DNA of 64,000 nucleotides from Corydoras sp. C115 (Eukaryota; Chordata; Actinopteri; Siluriformes; Callichthyidae), in contig JAFMOC010000084.1 in the NCBI GenBank assembly GCA_019802505.1, positions 1,185,501 to 1,249,500 on the forward strand, read 5' to 3'. Shown piece by piece: positions 41,301 to 53,300 of the stretch. The translations under genes were made by a program, and so were the position numbers. Every line of letters starts with the position of its first letter. The stretch's first letter is position 1. A model generated the notes under the pieces. It made no database searches and was not told where the DNA came from. It saw nothing but the letters and a program-made list of their open reading frames with translations.

Positions 41301-44300
41301 ACATGTTTCACCCCTGATTACCCAGCCCAAGTCCAGCCTTTGGGAAAAAGGCGCATTGTGGGGTCGTTGATTTGCTCCCTTACTTTGAGCTCTTATCATG
41401 TCTTTCCCCAGCAGAATCATCATCTGAGTATCAGGATCTAGTTTTGAAATAGAATTATCGATTCATTTCAAGTGGTCATGTGCAAGAGCTACCTGTGGTG
41501 TTGATATCTCAGACTTATTATCCATTATTTTATTACATTCGATGAGAGGTGGGAGATCCAAACACCTCCATTAACTGCTTGAACTTGAAATCCTGTTGCT
41601 TTGTGTGCCAGCACACATCTTCATTAGATATGTGTGCAGACTGCCTACAATTCCGAATAGATGAAAGAACTTAGAGCAAGCCCACGAGCGATTGGTCTGA
41701 TCATGAAATATAATGTACATTTTAATAGACTGCTGCGGTTCACCCTGAGGGAAGACTTTTACTAAACACACCTTCGAACAGGATCGTCCAAGAGTCCCTT
41801 TGACAAACTTTGGTGCATTGTGATGTTACCTCAAGTAAAGTAGTCCATGGCTCTTTATTCGGTTCCTCTTGGGGCCATCATCAAGATGTGCTCGAGGTTG
41901 TCCTGCTTGAGAATGTACATGAGGCCATCCAGCCCGAATACAGGCCTAAGGTCATCCTGCCCCAAGAGGTGCACGAGGCCGTCCAGCCCAAAGACGTGCG
42001 CAAAGCCGTCCTGCCCGAATACATGCATGTGAAAAAGTGCATGAGGCTGTCCAGCCCGAATAAGTGCATGGGGTCGTGCAGACCGAAGACTTGAATGAGG
42101 CCATCCAGCCCGAAGACTTGCACAAGGTCTTCCTGCCCGAAGGCCGCTGCGCCATTAGAGCTGCTACTCCAGAGTCTACCTACCAGTCTGCCTGACCGCA
42201 AAGCATCCTGACATGCTGTCAGAGGCTGGCCATCTGGCCATGCCATCAGAGGGATTTTTGCTCACCGTTCTTGTGATCATTTTGACCACATGGGCTGAGA
42301 TCTTGCGTGGAGTCCTTGATCGAGGGAGACAAGCAGTGGTCTTGTAGGTCTTCCATTTTCTGATTATTGCTACCACAGTAGATTTCTTCACACCAAGCTG
42401 CCTGCCTATTGCAGATTCAGTTTTCCCAGCCTGGTGCAGTTCTACAATTTTGTTTCTGGTTTCCATCAACAGCTCTTTGGTCTTCACCATAGTGGAGTTG
42501 GAGTGTGACTGTTTGAGGTTGTGGGCAGGTGTCTTTTATACTGTTAAACAGGTGCCTTTAATACATGTAATGTGTGGAGGACAGAGCAACCTTTTAAAGA
42601 AAAAGTTACAGGTCTGTAATAGCCAGAAAGCTTGCCTGTTTGTAGGTGACCAAATACTTATTTTCCACCATTATTTGTAAATAAATTCTTTAAAAATCAG
42701 GCAATGTAATTTTTATTTTTTTGCAGGTGAGCCTGGACCAGATGTTTATTATGAAGTCCAAGCTTTCCATGGGGAACCTGGACTGACGGGATTGAGAGGA
42801 GCCAAGGGAATTCAGGGGGAAAAAGGGTCAGAAGGATTACGTGGACCAAAAGGTATTGTTTAATGTGGACACACTTTCACACACGCACACACACACATAA
42901 ACATTTTTAACAAGCTTCTTTTCTATTTATAGGGCAAAAGGGATTTAAAGGACTTTGTGGTCCAGTTGGCCCGCCTGGTCAAAATGGTGAGGCAGGTGTA
43001 AAAGGGGAAAAAGGGAATAATGGAAAGATTGGTGATACAGGAAAGAAGGGTTCCCAAGGTAAACATGGCTGCATAGGTCCAGCAGGGCCTGTGGGAAAAC
43101 AAACTGGCTTGCTTTTCACCAGACACAGTCAAACTCAAGACGTTCCATCATGTCCTAGTGGGACCAAACTACTCTACACTGGGTACTCACTTCTGTTTAT
43201 AGGTGGGAACAAGCATGGACATGGACAGGACCTTGGTATAGTACCTATATACATTTACTATTTCCTTATATTGCTGTTGAAAAAAATATTATCCAGGAAA
43301 GTGTAACATAAACTTATATACTGATACTGATTAAAAGCAAAAATTGTGAGTGACATGAATATTTAAAAAAAAATAGCTCCTGTGTTTTGTAATACATGGC
43401 AACTCTGATAATTCCTTTGTGCCATATTAGCTCTGGTTAAAAAACAAACAAAAAAAATCTTATCACCTTATTTTTTTTAATAGTGTATCGCCATACAGAT
43501 TGCTATCTGAAAGAGATAATTTTGTTATCTGCTGTTTGTGTAGCACTTGTAGTATTTTATTATTATGTTCCTGACATTAATTTTGAACCTTGCTTCGCCA
43601 GAATTATTTTAAAAAATAAACTCATTAAACAAGATTCAAAAATGTTAAAATGTTATTATCATTTATATCACATGTGGTACATGAGACAAAAACAAAATTA
43701 TGGGTCACGCATCCCGATTACCCTGTTCTTTTGAATTTAGAACTTAAGTTTAAATTTTAAAGAAGAAAATGAGATAAAAATACAGTATATAGATATGCAA
43801 AATATAATGGAATTGTCACAGGCCGTGTCACCACAGGGGGGCGTCAGAGACACACATCGCCATCACTCTTCTAGGAGAAAGACTCCATTAGGTCTGAGGA
43901 GACCCAGCTGCCAGCTTCCTTATTTAAAGCAGCATGTGGCGGTCAAAGCAGTGTGTGACAAGGGTGACCAGATGTCCCGCAATTCCGTTAAAATTGGGTG
44001 GCGCGTCCACCAACACAAACAATGCAAATCAGGTCGGAACAGCACCGGCATGCAGCCCGAGATATGGAAGAATATATGATATGTTGCTCAAAAGCATTCA
44101 AACGTGATTCAATTTCGTGTTTTAATTTGAGAAACAGTGTGAAATAGTATGAAAGTTCCAAGCTTACTATGTTTTCTTAAGTTAGAGAAAGGTACATTTA
44201 ATATATACAAGTTATATATACACATATACTGTTTGGAGAAATACAGGAAAGTCAAACCCTATACAGTTGTGCTCAAAATAATAGCAGTGTCTTTAAAGAA

Positions 44301-47300
44301 ATGAGTAACGAGGGCGTCCCGTGAACGATGGGCTGATCGGTCGGGTCGTCACGGAGACAGCGCTGAGCTCACGTCTTTCCTCTGGAGCTCTGTGGTCCGG
44401 CTGCCACGTTCCTGCAGACCTTTCCATCGGAGAACTCTGCTCGGACCCTGGCAGCGTCCCCCGGGTTCTCCCGCTGACGAGCACGCTGGCACCGCCGAAC
44501 CCGCCGTCCTGCCACCCTGCACACGCAGGAACCGCCGGCTTCGACTCAGAGCCAGATTACGTCACACTTCATTAGAGCCACCTCAAAACACCTCCACACT
44601 GCGGGTTCCACACTGACAGGGATGCTGACAGGGATGCTGACAGGGATCAGGGATGCTGACTGTTAGCTAGCTTTTGGGGACCGGGATTATGGTGGCAGTC
44701 CAGGTGGTTGGCTAAAGGAGGCATTGAATATGTCTGCTAGGACCTCGGAGAGCTGATCAGCACAGTCTTTTAGCACCTGTCTGACAACGTTGTCCGGACC
44801 AGCAGCTTTTTGGGGGTTGATCCTACGAAGGGTCTTCTGTGATGGTGTCACACTGAGGGGCTCTTCTCCAGGTGTCACACTGAGGGGCTCTTCTCCAGGT
44901 GACAGAGTGAGTCTGGTGCTGGGGGTGATGTCAGGGTCCTCAAAGCAAGCATAGAACTTGTTGAGAGCCTGGGGCAGGGTGGGGTCATTGAGGCATTGTG
45001 CATCTCTGATTTTGTAGTCTGTGATGCACTTGATGCCCTGCCACATGCTCAGTGGATCCTGGGACAAGAAGTGTCTTTGGATTTTCAGAGCATATATGGC
45101 TTTTGCCCTTTTTACCCTGCATTCAGCTCTCTTCTTGCCGCTCTGAGTTGCTGTGAGTTGCCGGACCTGAAGGCAACTTCCCTGGCTTTCTGCAGAAAAT
45201 ACACCTCTGCATTCAGCCAGGGTTTCTGATTCAGGTGGCAGGTCACAGTCTTGGTGGTGGTGACATCCTCCACACATTTGCTCATTTATCCGAGGATGGC
45301 AGATGTATATTCCTCCAGATTCAGCTCCACCTCACACTTAGCAGCCTCTTTGAGACATGCCAGTCTGTGCAGCCAAAACAGTCCTGCAGCACAACGTCGT
45401 CATCACTGGGCCACACAGTGATGGTTTTCTGTGTGGGTCTGAAGCATCGCCGCAGGAGGTGGTATGCCGGCACCATCAAAATGGACACGTGGTCAGAGAG
45501 CCGAGGTGGGGGCGGGGGACAGCTCTGTATGCGTCTTTAATGTTGGTGTACACACGGTTGAGTGTGTTGTTTCCCAGTGTTGCAATGTTGAAATGTTGGT
45601 AAAACATGTCAGAGCACTCGTCAGTTTGACGTGATTAAAATCGACCACTGGGTGCTTGTTCCGAAGCTTGTTATGTTCTGGACTTGCTTTGCTGCATCTG
45701 GCACAGGGCGTCTTGAATCTGTGCTGAGTACAATGAAATCTCAAGACTATCAAAGAATTTTAAAGAGAAATGTGATACCCAGTGTCAAAAAGCTTGCTCT
45801 CAATTGCAAGTCATAGGTCTTGCAACAGGATAATGACCCAAAACAACAGCTAAAAACACCCAAGAATGGCTAAGAGGAAAACATTGGACTATTCTGAAGA
45901 GCACTGACCTAAAAGCTATTGAGTATATTTGGAAGAAGCTAAAACATGTAAAAGGAAAAGGCACCCTTCAAACCTGAGCCAACTAAAACAGTTTGCTCAT
46001 GAGGAGTGGGCCAAAATACCTGTGAGGTGCAGTTACAAGAATCTTTTGATTGCAGTGATTGCCTCAAAAGGATGTGCAACAAAATATTAAGTTAAATGTA
46101 CCATCATTTCTGCCCGGTCCTGTTTTATGGTTGAAAAACAAGACTTTCATTGGTTAATTTTCATAGAATTATTTATTCTTTTTGTCAGAATCAAGTTATT
46201 TCTGTGACCATTGTGGGTTTTTATTTCATTAAACGAGGGGTATCAACATATTTGTCCATGTTTGTACACTGTGTTCCAAATTATTATGCAAATAATATTT
46301 TCTTAGTTTTTATTATGCACAGCAGAGTTTTCCTTTTCCTTTTTGTAAAGAACAAAAAAATGGTCATGTGTGAAATGATAAGCATTAGCAGGTTATTACA
46401 AACAGTTTTCAAGTCAAAACTTTATTCTAGGTGATGTTACATTTGCACATAGGACCCCTTGTTCAAAAGGAGCTTCTGAACTCTCTCGTCCATTGAATTT
46501 GTCAGGTTTTGGATGGTATCTGCTTCAATTGTTTTGCATGAGGACAGAATACCCCCCCCAGAGTTGTTGCTTAGATGTGAACTGCCTCCTGCCATCCAGA
46601 GGTTCTCAATGGGGTTGAGGTCAGGGGAGCATGGGGGCCACACCATAAGTTTGTCCCCTTTTATGCCCATAGCAGCCAGAGATGCAGATGTGTTCTTTGC
46701 AACATGAGACGGTGCATTATGATGCATGGAAATGATCTTGCTGCGGAATGCACGGTTCTTCTTCTTGAACCATGGCAGGAAATGCTGTTTGAGAAACTCC
46801 ACATACATTATGGAGGTCATCTTTACCCCTTCAGGGATCCTAAAGGGGCCGACAATCTCTCTCCCCATGATTCCAGCCCAAAACATTACTCCACCTCCTC
46901 CTTGTTGGTGCTGTAGCCTTGTTTGCATGGGGTGTCCATCAACCAGCCATCCTCCACTCCATCCATCTGGACATCGAGTGCATGGCACTCATCTGTGAAC
47001 AAAACAGTTTTGTAGTCAGTCTTCATGTATTGTTTGGCCCACTGGAGCCAAACAATTTCAATTTGGAGCCATTTCTGCTTGTGTGCAGTGGATAGAGGAG
47101 ATCGACAGGATGGCTTACACACAGCTGCAAACTTCTGCAGGACCCTGCATCTTGTTGTTCAGGTGACGTTAGAGGTACCAGCAGCTTCAAAAACTTGTAT
47201 GCTGCTATGACAAGGCATTTTTGCAGCTGCTCTTTTAACCTGACTTAATTGCCTGTTGGAAAGAGTCCTCAATTTTCCCTTATCAGCTCTGAATCAGATA

Positions 47301-50300
47301 CATATTGATTGTGCGATAATCACGATGAAGTGCCTTGGCGATGTTTATTGTAGTCATGCCTTGACCTAAACACTCCACAATTTGTTGCTTCTCAGCAGCC
47401 AATACCTTTTCGTTCCCATTTGGGCTGAAAATGTAGGCTGCTTAATAATGTGGGACAGCCACTTGGACACACTTGCCAAACTAATTAGCACAGGCGTCTG
47501 CAATTGCTTTCAGTTATTAAAGAGCCCCGACACCCATCACCATCAATGAGTTTAACTGACAAACAAAAAAATTCTTACCTTTCACTCCTAAACACTTTTT
47601 GCATAATAATTTGGAACACAGTGTATATTATGGGTCACCACATCTTACGCTCACATACTATGTTCACTAAGCAATTACATATATTTAAGGCATGTTGAAT
47701 TAATTTATAGGTTCTTAATTTATAGAATTAATTAATAATCTGTAGGTTTAGAATAAAATCAACCAATAGTAACATCTTGTCTTGGTTATAACTAATAATA
47801 ATATATAACTTGGTATATAATTAATATCTTGACAAAGTTACATGACTTGTAAACATCTAATGGCATCACAGTAAAAGTTTTATTGCATTAATAAATTTTA
47901 AATATTTCTTGTACGTTATTTTAAGGTACTCTGGGGAGTTGTTTGCCCATGTTCTCGACCATGCCCTTCATCTTCTCTAATTTGGAAAACACCAATCGCT
48001 ACAACTCACACAATGGTTACTCATACTGGCTTTCAACTAACCAGTCTATTTCTTCAGACAAAGCTCCCATTTCTCATGAGACACTACAGCACCATATCAG
48101 CAGGTAAATTTACAACAAAGTTATGTGTTTTTTTAAGTTATCTCTGTCATATGTTTGTTGTCTTTCTCTTTTTCACACATCTGTTGTCTTGCACTCTGTA
48201 TTTCTCAGTATATGTATATGTATTTGAGAGATTTTTTTCTTACAAAACCGCAGTGAATGTCTGCAGACAAATTAAAGCTGGTTAAGTTTTAAATTTAATT
48301 ATGTACTAAAATAACATACATTTTCATAGGAATTATTTTAGTGTTTTTAAAATATTAAAAACATTTTGAAATTGAATGGATTAACGTTTGTATAATAAAT
48401 ACCGGATTCATTGATTTAGTGCGGTGCACTAAAAGACATGCGCTGCAGTAAAAAATGTCTTCAAAGACAATAAGAACCGTCAATGTATTTGTCATTGAAT
48501 GTCTTATGCGTCGCGCTAAATGTTTATTGCTGAAACACAAACACCTATGATTTGACTGTGTAAATATATATACTGCTCAAAAAAATAAAGGGAACACTCA
48601 AATAACACATCCTAGATCTGAATGAATGAAATATTCTCATTTAATACTTTCTGTACAAAGTTGAATGTGCTGACAATAAAATCACACAAAAATCATCAAT
48701 GAAAATCAAATGTATTAACCAATGGAGGCCTGGATTTGGAGTCATGCACAAAATTAAAGTGAAAAATGCACTGCATTAGGAGGAACCCAGGGTAAACCGC
48801 ACCAGCATATGGTCTCACAAGGGGTCTGAGGATCTCATCTTGGTACCTAATGGCAGTCAGGCTACTTCTGGCGAGCACATGGAGGGCTGTGCGGCCCTCC
48901 AAAGAAATGCCACCCCACACCATTACTGACCCACTGCCAAACCGGTCATGCTGAGGGATGTTGAAGGCAGCAGATCACTCTCCACGGCGTCTCCAGACTC
49001 TTTCACGTCTGTCACATGTGCTCAGTGTGAACCTGCTTTCATCTGTGAAAAGCACAGGGCACCAGTGGCGAAATTGCCAATCCTGGTGTTCTCTGGCAAA
49101 TTCCAAGTGTCCTGCACAATGTTGGCTGTGAGCACAACCCCCATCTGTGGACGTCGGGCCCTCATACCATCCTCATGGAGTTGATTTATAACCGTTTGTG
49201 CAGATAAATGCACATTTGTGGCCTGCTGGAGGTCATTTTGCAGGGCCCTGGAAGTGCTCCTCCTGTTCCTCCTTGCACAAAGGTGGAGGTAGCGGTCCTG
49301 CTACTGAGTTGTTGCCCTCCTATGGCCTCCTCAACGTCTCCTGGTGTACTGGCCTGTCTCCTGGTAGTGCCTCCAGCCTCTGGACACTACGTTGACAGAC
49401 ACAGCAAACCTTCTTGCCACAGCTCACATTGATGTGCCATCCTGGATGAGCTGCACTACCTGAGCCACTGGTCATGTACAGTCCATGTCATGCTACCACG
49501 AAAGCCAATAATTTCCACCTGTTGTCTATTCCATTGCCACAATGTGAAATTGATTGTCAATCAGTATTGCTTCCTAAGTGGACAGTTTGATTTCAAAAAA
49601 GTTTTATTCACTTGGAGTTATATTGTGCTATTTAAGTGTTCCCTTCATTGTTTTGAGCAGTGTGTGTGTGTATATATATATACACATACCACATATATAC
49701 CACACTAAAATATATATACCACACTAAAAGTCATGCAAAATAAAAGCGAGACTCAGAGACTGATTTTTTATTGTGTTTTCAATATTACTAAAATAAAATA
49801 TGGACACGGATTCTAAATAAAACCTTAGGTAAATTAAGCTTGTAAAAAATGCTAAAATGTTATTGCAGAAAGCTTATTGCATCACATGCTTTATTGCCTA
49901 TTATGAAACATTTTATCACCTTTGAAAATTATATAACTTACTAGTCAATATTAAAATAGCTTTTTATATTTTAAGTTGCTACTTTTCATTCATAAGTATT
50001 CATAATTATTCATAATCGGAAACATACTTAGAGGGCTTGCAAAAAGATGTTCTTATTATTAAATTCTTCGGAATTTCTGCAATTGATACAGCCCGACTCA
50101 TGCAAAATACACCCTCCATTCCAACACTATTACATAGGAAATAAAGACGGGACCTGTGCTATTTATTTTGGAGTGACATTCATAGTTTTTAATAAATTTA
50201 AGTTTACAAATTTAAAAATGCCCATAGGAATGAATGGGGCCTATATTCTAATTGCCGTAACGGCCATTTTTCGAAGTACGGCTGGGTGGAATGTCCGGGT

Positions 50301-53300
50301 GGAACTATTCTTATGAATAGTTAAGGGCCTCAATCTCATCCACCTTTTGGGAAGTCTAATAATGACGCTCAGTCCCAGACGCTTAGACCCAAGATAAATA
50401 ATAAATAAAGAAATTGAGATAAATCTCCAAAAATCCCAATTTACAGGCAGATTGCACTTTTCATTCATTTTTTATCAATTTCACTCCATTGATTTCTATG
50501 GGAGAATCTAGAGTTGGCGACGTCAACACTGTAACTCCGAGGTAATTCAGTTTTTCTCTGAGCAAACCTCTGTAAAATCCTTATACCTTCACCTAGAAAC
50601 ACCATATTACTTTTAAATGGTAGGGATTTGTGTCCTTTATAAAGTTACCTCTTAGACTGACCCAACACATCATACATTGTACTACACCTCACCAATCTAA
50701 AACATGGAAATCTGAAACCGTCACCACCCAAGAATACAGTGTAAGGAACCTACCAGTTGACATGAAGTGTAATTTTGGAACAGGCTTGGAAGTTTCCTAA
50801 AACTGAAATTCCAAAAAACAAAATACACAAGACCAGAAAAAACAGCGTCAAACACTATACACACAACATGTACCTGGACAGAGCTATACCATCAGGTATA
50901 CTTCCATACCTTCCTTTATAAGCTTGACACTTGCTGAGTTGTCAATGTGCAAAATTCACTGTGCCACTGCGCTCTTGCAATTAGTTGGGATGGGATTTGT
51001 ATTTCTGTAGTAAGTTTTAATCAGGATGCAAGGTAAAACACATGAAAATAGGAAGCATGAGAGGAAGCTGGTCAAATCGCTGCTGCCAAAAAGTTCTCCT
51101 GCATATTTCCACCTGTGCTTTCTTGTTTTCGACTTTCATCTTGTGTCAGTCAGCAGCCTTTGCCAAAGGCCCCATTTTGAATGTACTTCTCTTTTTTGAG
51201 TATCCTGCCCTGATCATCTTTAGCCTGCTTTAAAGACTATTGGGACAGGGTTTAGGCCACTGTGGCATCTTTTACTTTTGCACAGCCAATAGTCCACCAG
51301 CCACTTGCCCCAGACAAACCCTAACCTCCTGGTTTTATAGTACACACGGCAGGATTTTGGCCTGAGAGAGTCATGTTATATTCTAACCTGCCAGTGTGGG
51401 TGTGAGTGAAATAGTTACATGTTTGACATTAAGAGATTCAGAATTCTTTAATATCTCACCATTTATCACAATGTGGACAACAAATGTGGCGTGGGAAACT
51501 AGGTAGACTCTGCCGTAATCAGAGCCAGTGTGCCAGACATCCTCAAACAATGAGATGGATCGGATGCTGAAGGCACAGAACAGTGAACCAATCGAGAACA
51601 GAGTGTAGACTAAAGATCCTTCGCAAGAAGAAAGGCCAGAAAGCCGGAATAAGTAGCTATGTAAATAACTATAAATAATATAGTTGTTTATTAACTATAA
51701 TAAATAACTTTTTCTGTTTCACTTTCACTGATGCCACTTGTCTCTTTGTTTCAGATGTTCAGTATGTGAGGCTTCAACTAATTTATTAGCAATACACAGT
51801 CAAACCACCAATGTTCCTGTCTGCCCTTCACACTGGAAGTCTCTGTGGCAAGGCTTTTCTTTTGCTATGGTATAAATAAAAAACTAAAATACTTTTAGTT
51901 CTGTTAATGTTTTATTGATTGAATAGCAAGTCTTTTCATCAGAAATATTGCTCATGTTTACATGTTTTTAAATGTACCCAATTCTTATATAAATGTACTT
52001 TAATTCTATGTAGCAAACAGGTATTGGATCAGAGGGTTCAGGACAGCCACTCTCCTCTCCTGGTTCCTGTCTTGAGTCCTTTCGAAAAATTCCTTTTATA
52101 GAATGCCAATGGCGGGGCATATGTAGCTACTACAGTGACTCATATAGCTACTGGCTGGCTGCTCTAAACCCCAACCACATGTTCAGGTAATTCTAATATA
52201 AGCGTTCAATAAGTTTGCTTTGACTTTGTGGGTCATTTTATTTAACGTTTGACTTTGTGGGTTGTTTTATTTAACATGTTTGACTTTGGGTGTCATGGTG
52301 GTGTAGTGGTTAGCATGATCATCTTTCAGTGATGGGGATCCAGGTTTGAATCCTGATCTTGGTGGAGTTTTTATTTTCTCTCTGTGTCCGTGGTTTCTCT
52401 GGTTTCCACCCACAATCCAAAAACATGGATTTAAGGTAAATTGGCTGTGCAAAATTACCCCTATAATTGATATTGGGAATTGAGACATGCACCAAAGACA
52501 TGCATTTTGGCTCACCAAAGCTTGTATTGTTTAACACAACAACAAAAGAGTGAAGCATAAGTAAAACGGTATATTTCAAAAGGCTTTTATTGTTATTACA
52601 TCTAATTGCCGAAGTACATAATGGAACGAAATTACGTGGAACACACAGTACAACATAGATGTGACAAAGTGTCAACATTAACTTAAAACAATACAATAAA
52701 TATTATATATTATTATATTATATATTATTGATAAATATCAACATTAGATGATTTAACGGACAGGACATATCTGAATGTGGGTGGTGGTGAAAGTGCTCAA
52801 CTGACACATAGCAGCATTTATTGATGTAGCAGTAGTTTGAGTCCGTGATGCAGGGGAAAGAGACCTTGATGATCTTCTCAGCTGTCCTCACAGGGCCTTG
52901 CATTCTGAGATGTTGTAGTTCCCAAACCGGTGAAGCGGTGCCTAGGATGCTTTCTAGAGTCTCTCTGAAGAAAATGGTCAGGATGTAGTTGGGAGATGTG
53001 CTTTCCTTAGACTTCACAGGATTTAGTGGTGCTGCTGGGCTTTCTTGGCTATGGAGATGGAGTTAAGGAACCAGATAAGACTCTCTGCAAAGTGGACAAC
53101 AAGGAATTGGTGAAAGGCAGTGACCTGGTGCTCTCCTGGAGTCAACTAGCTCTTTTATTTTATCCGCATTTAGAGATGGGTTGTTGGTTCTGTACCAAAC
53201 TGTTTTTCACTGCATCTCTGTATGCTGGGTAAATGTTAGTGGACTGAGCAGGCAGCCTTTTGGGATGCTGGTTTTCAGGATGGTGGTGCTTGAGGTGTTG

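Noticed and set aside
47976..47996. Missing NC1 cysteines as a sequencing error or wrong exon border
   Set aside because: The changes are substitutions at several separate codons with no length change, flanked by conserved SCL, TMPF and SYWLST segments.
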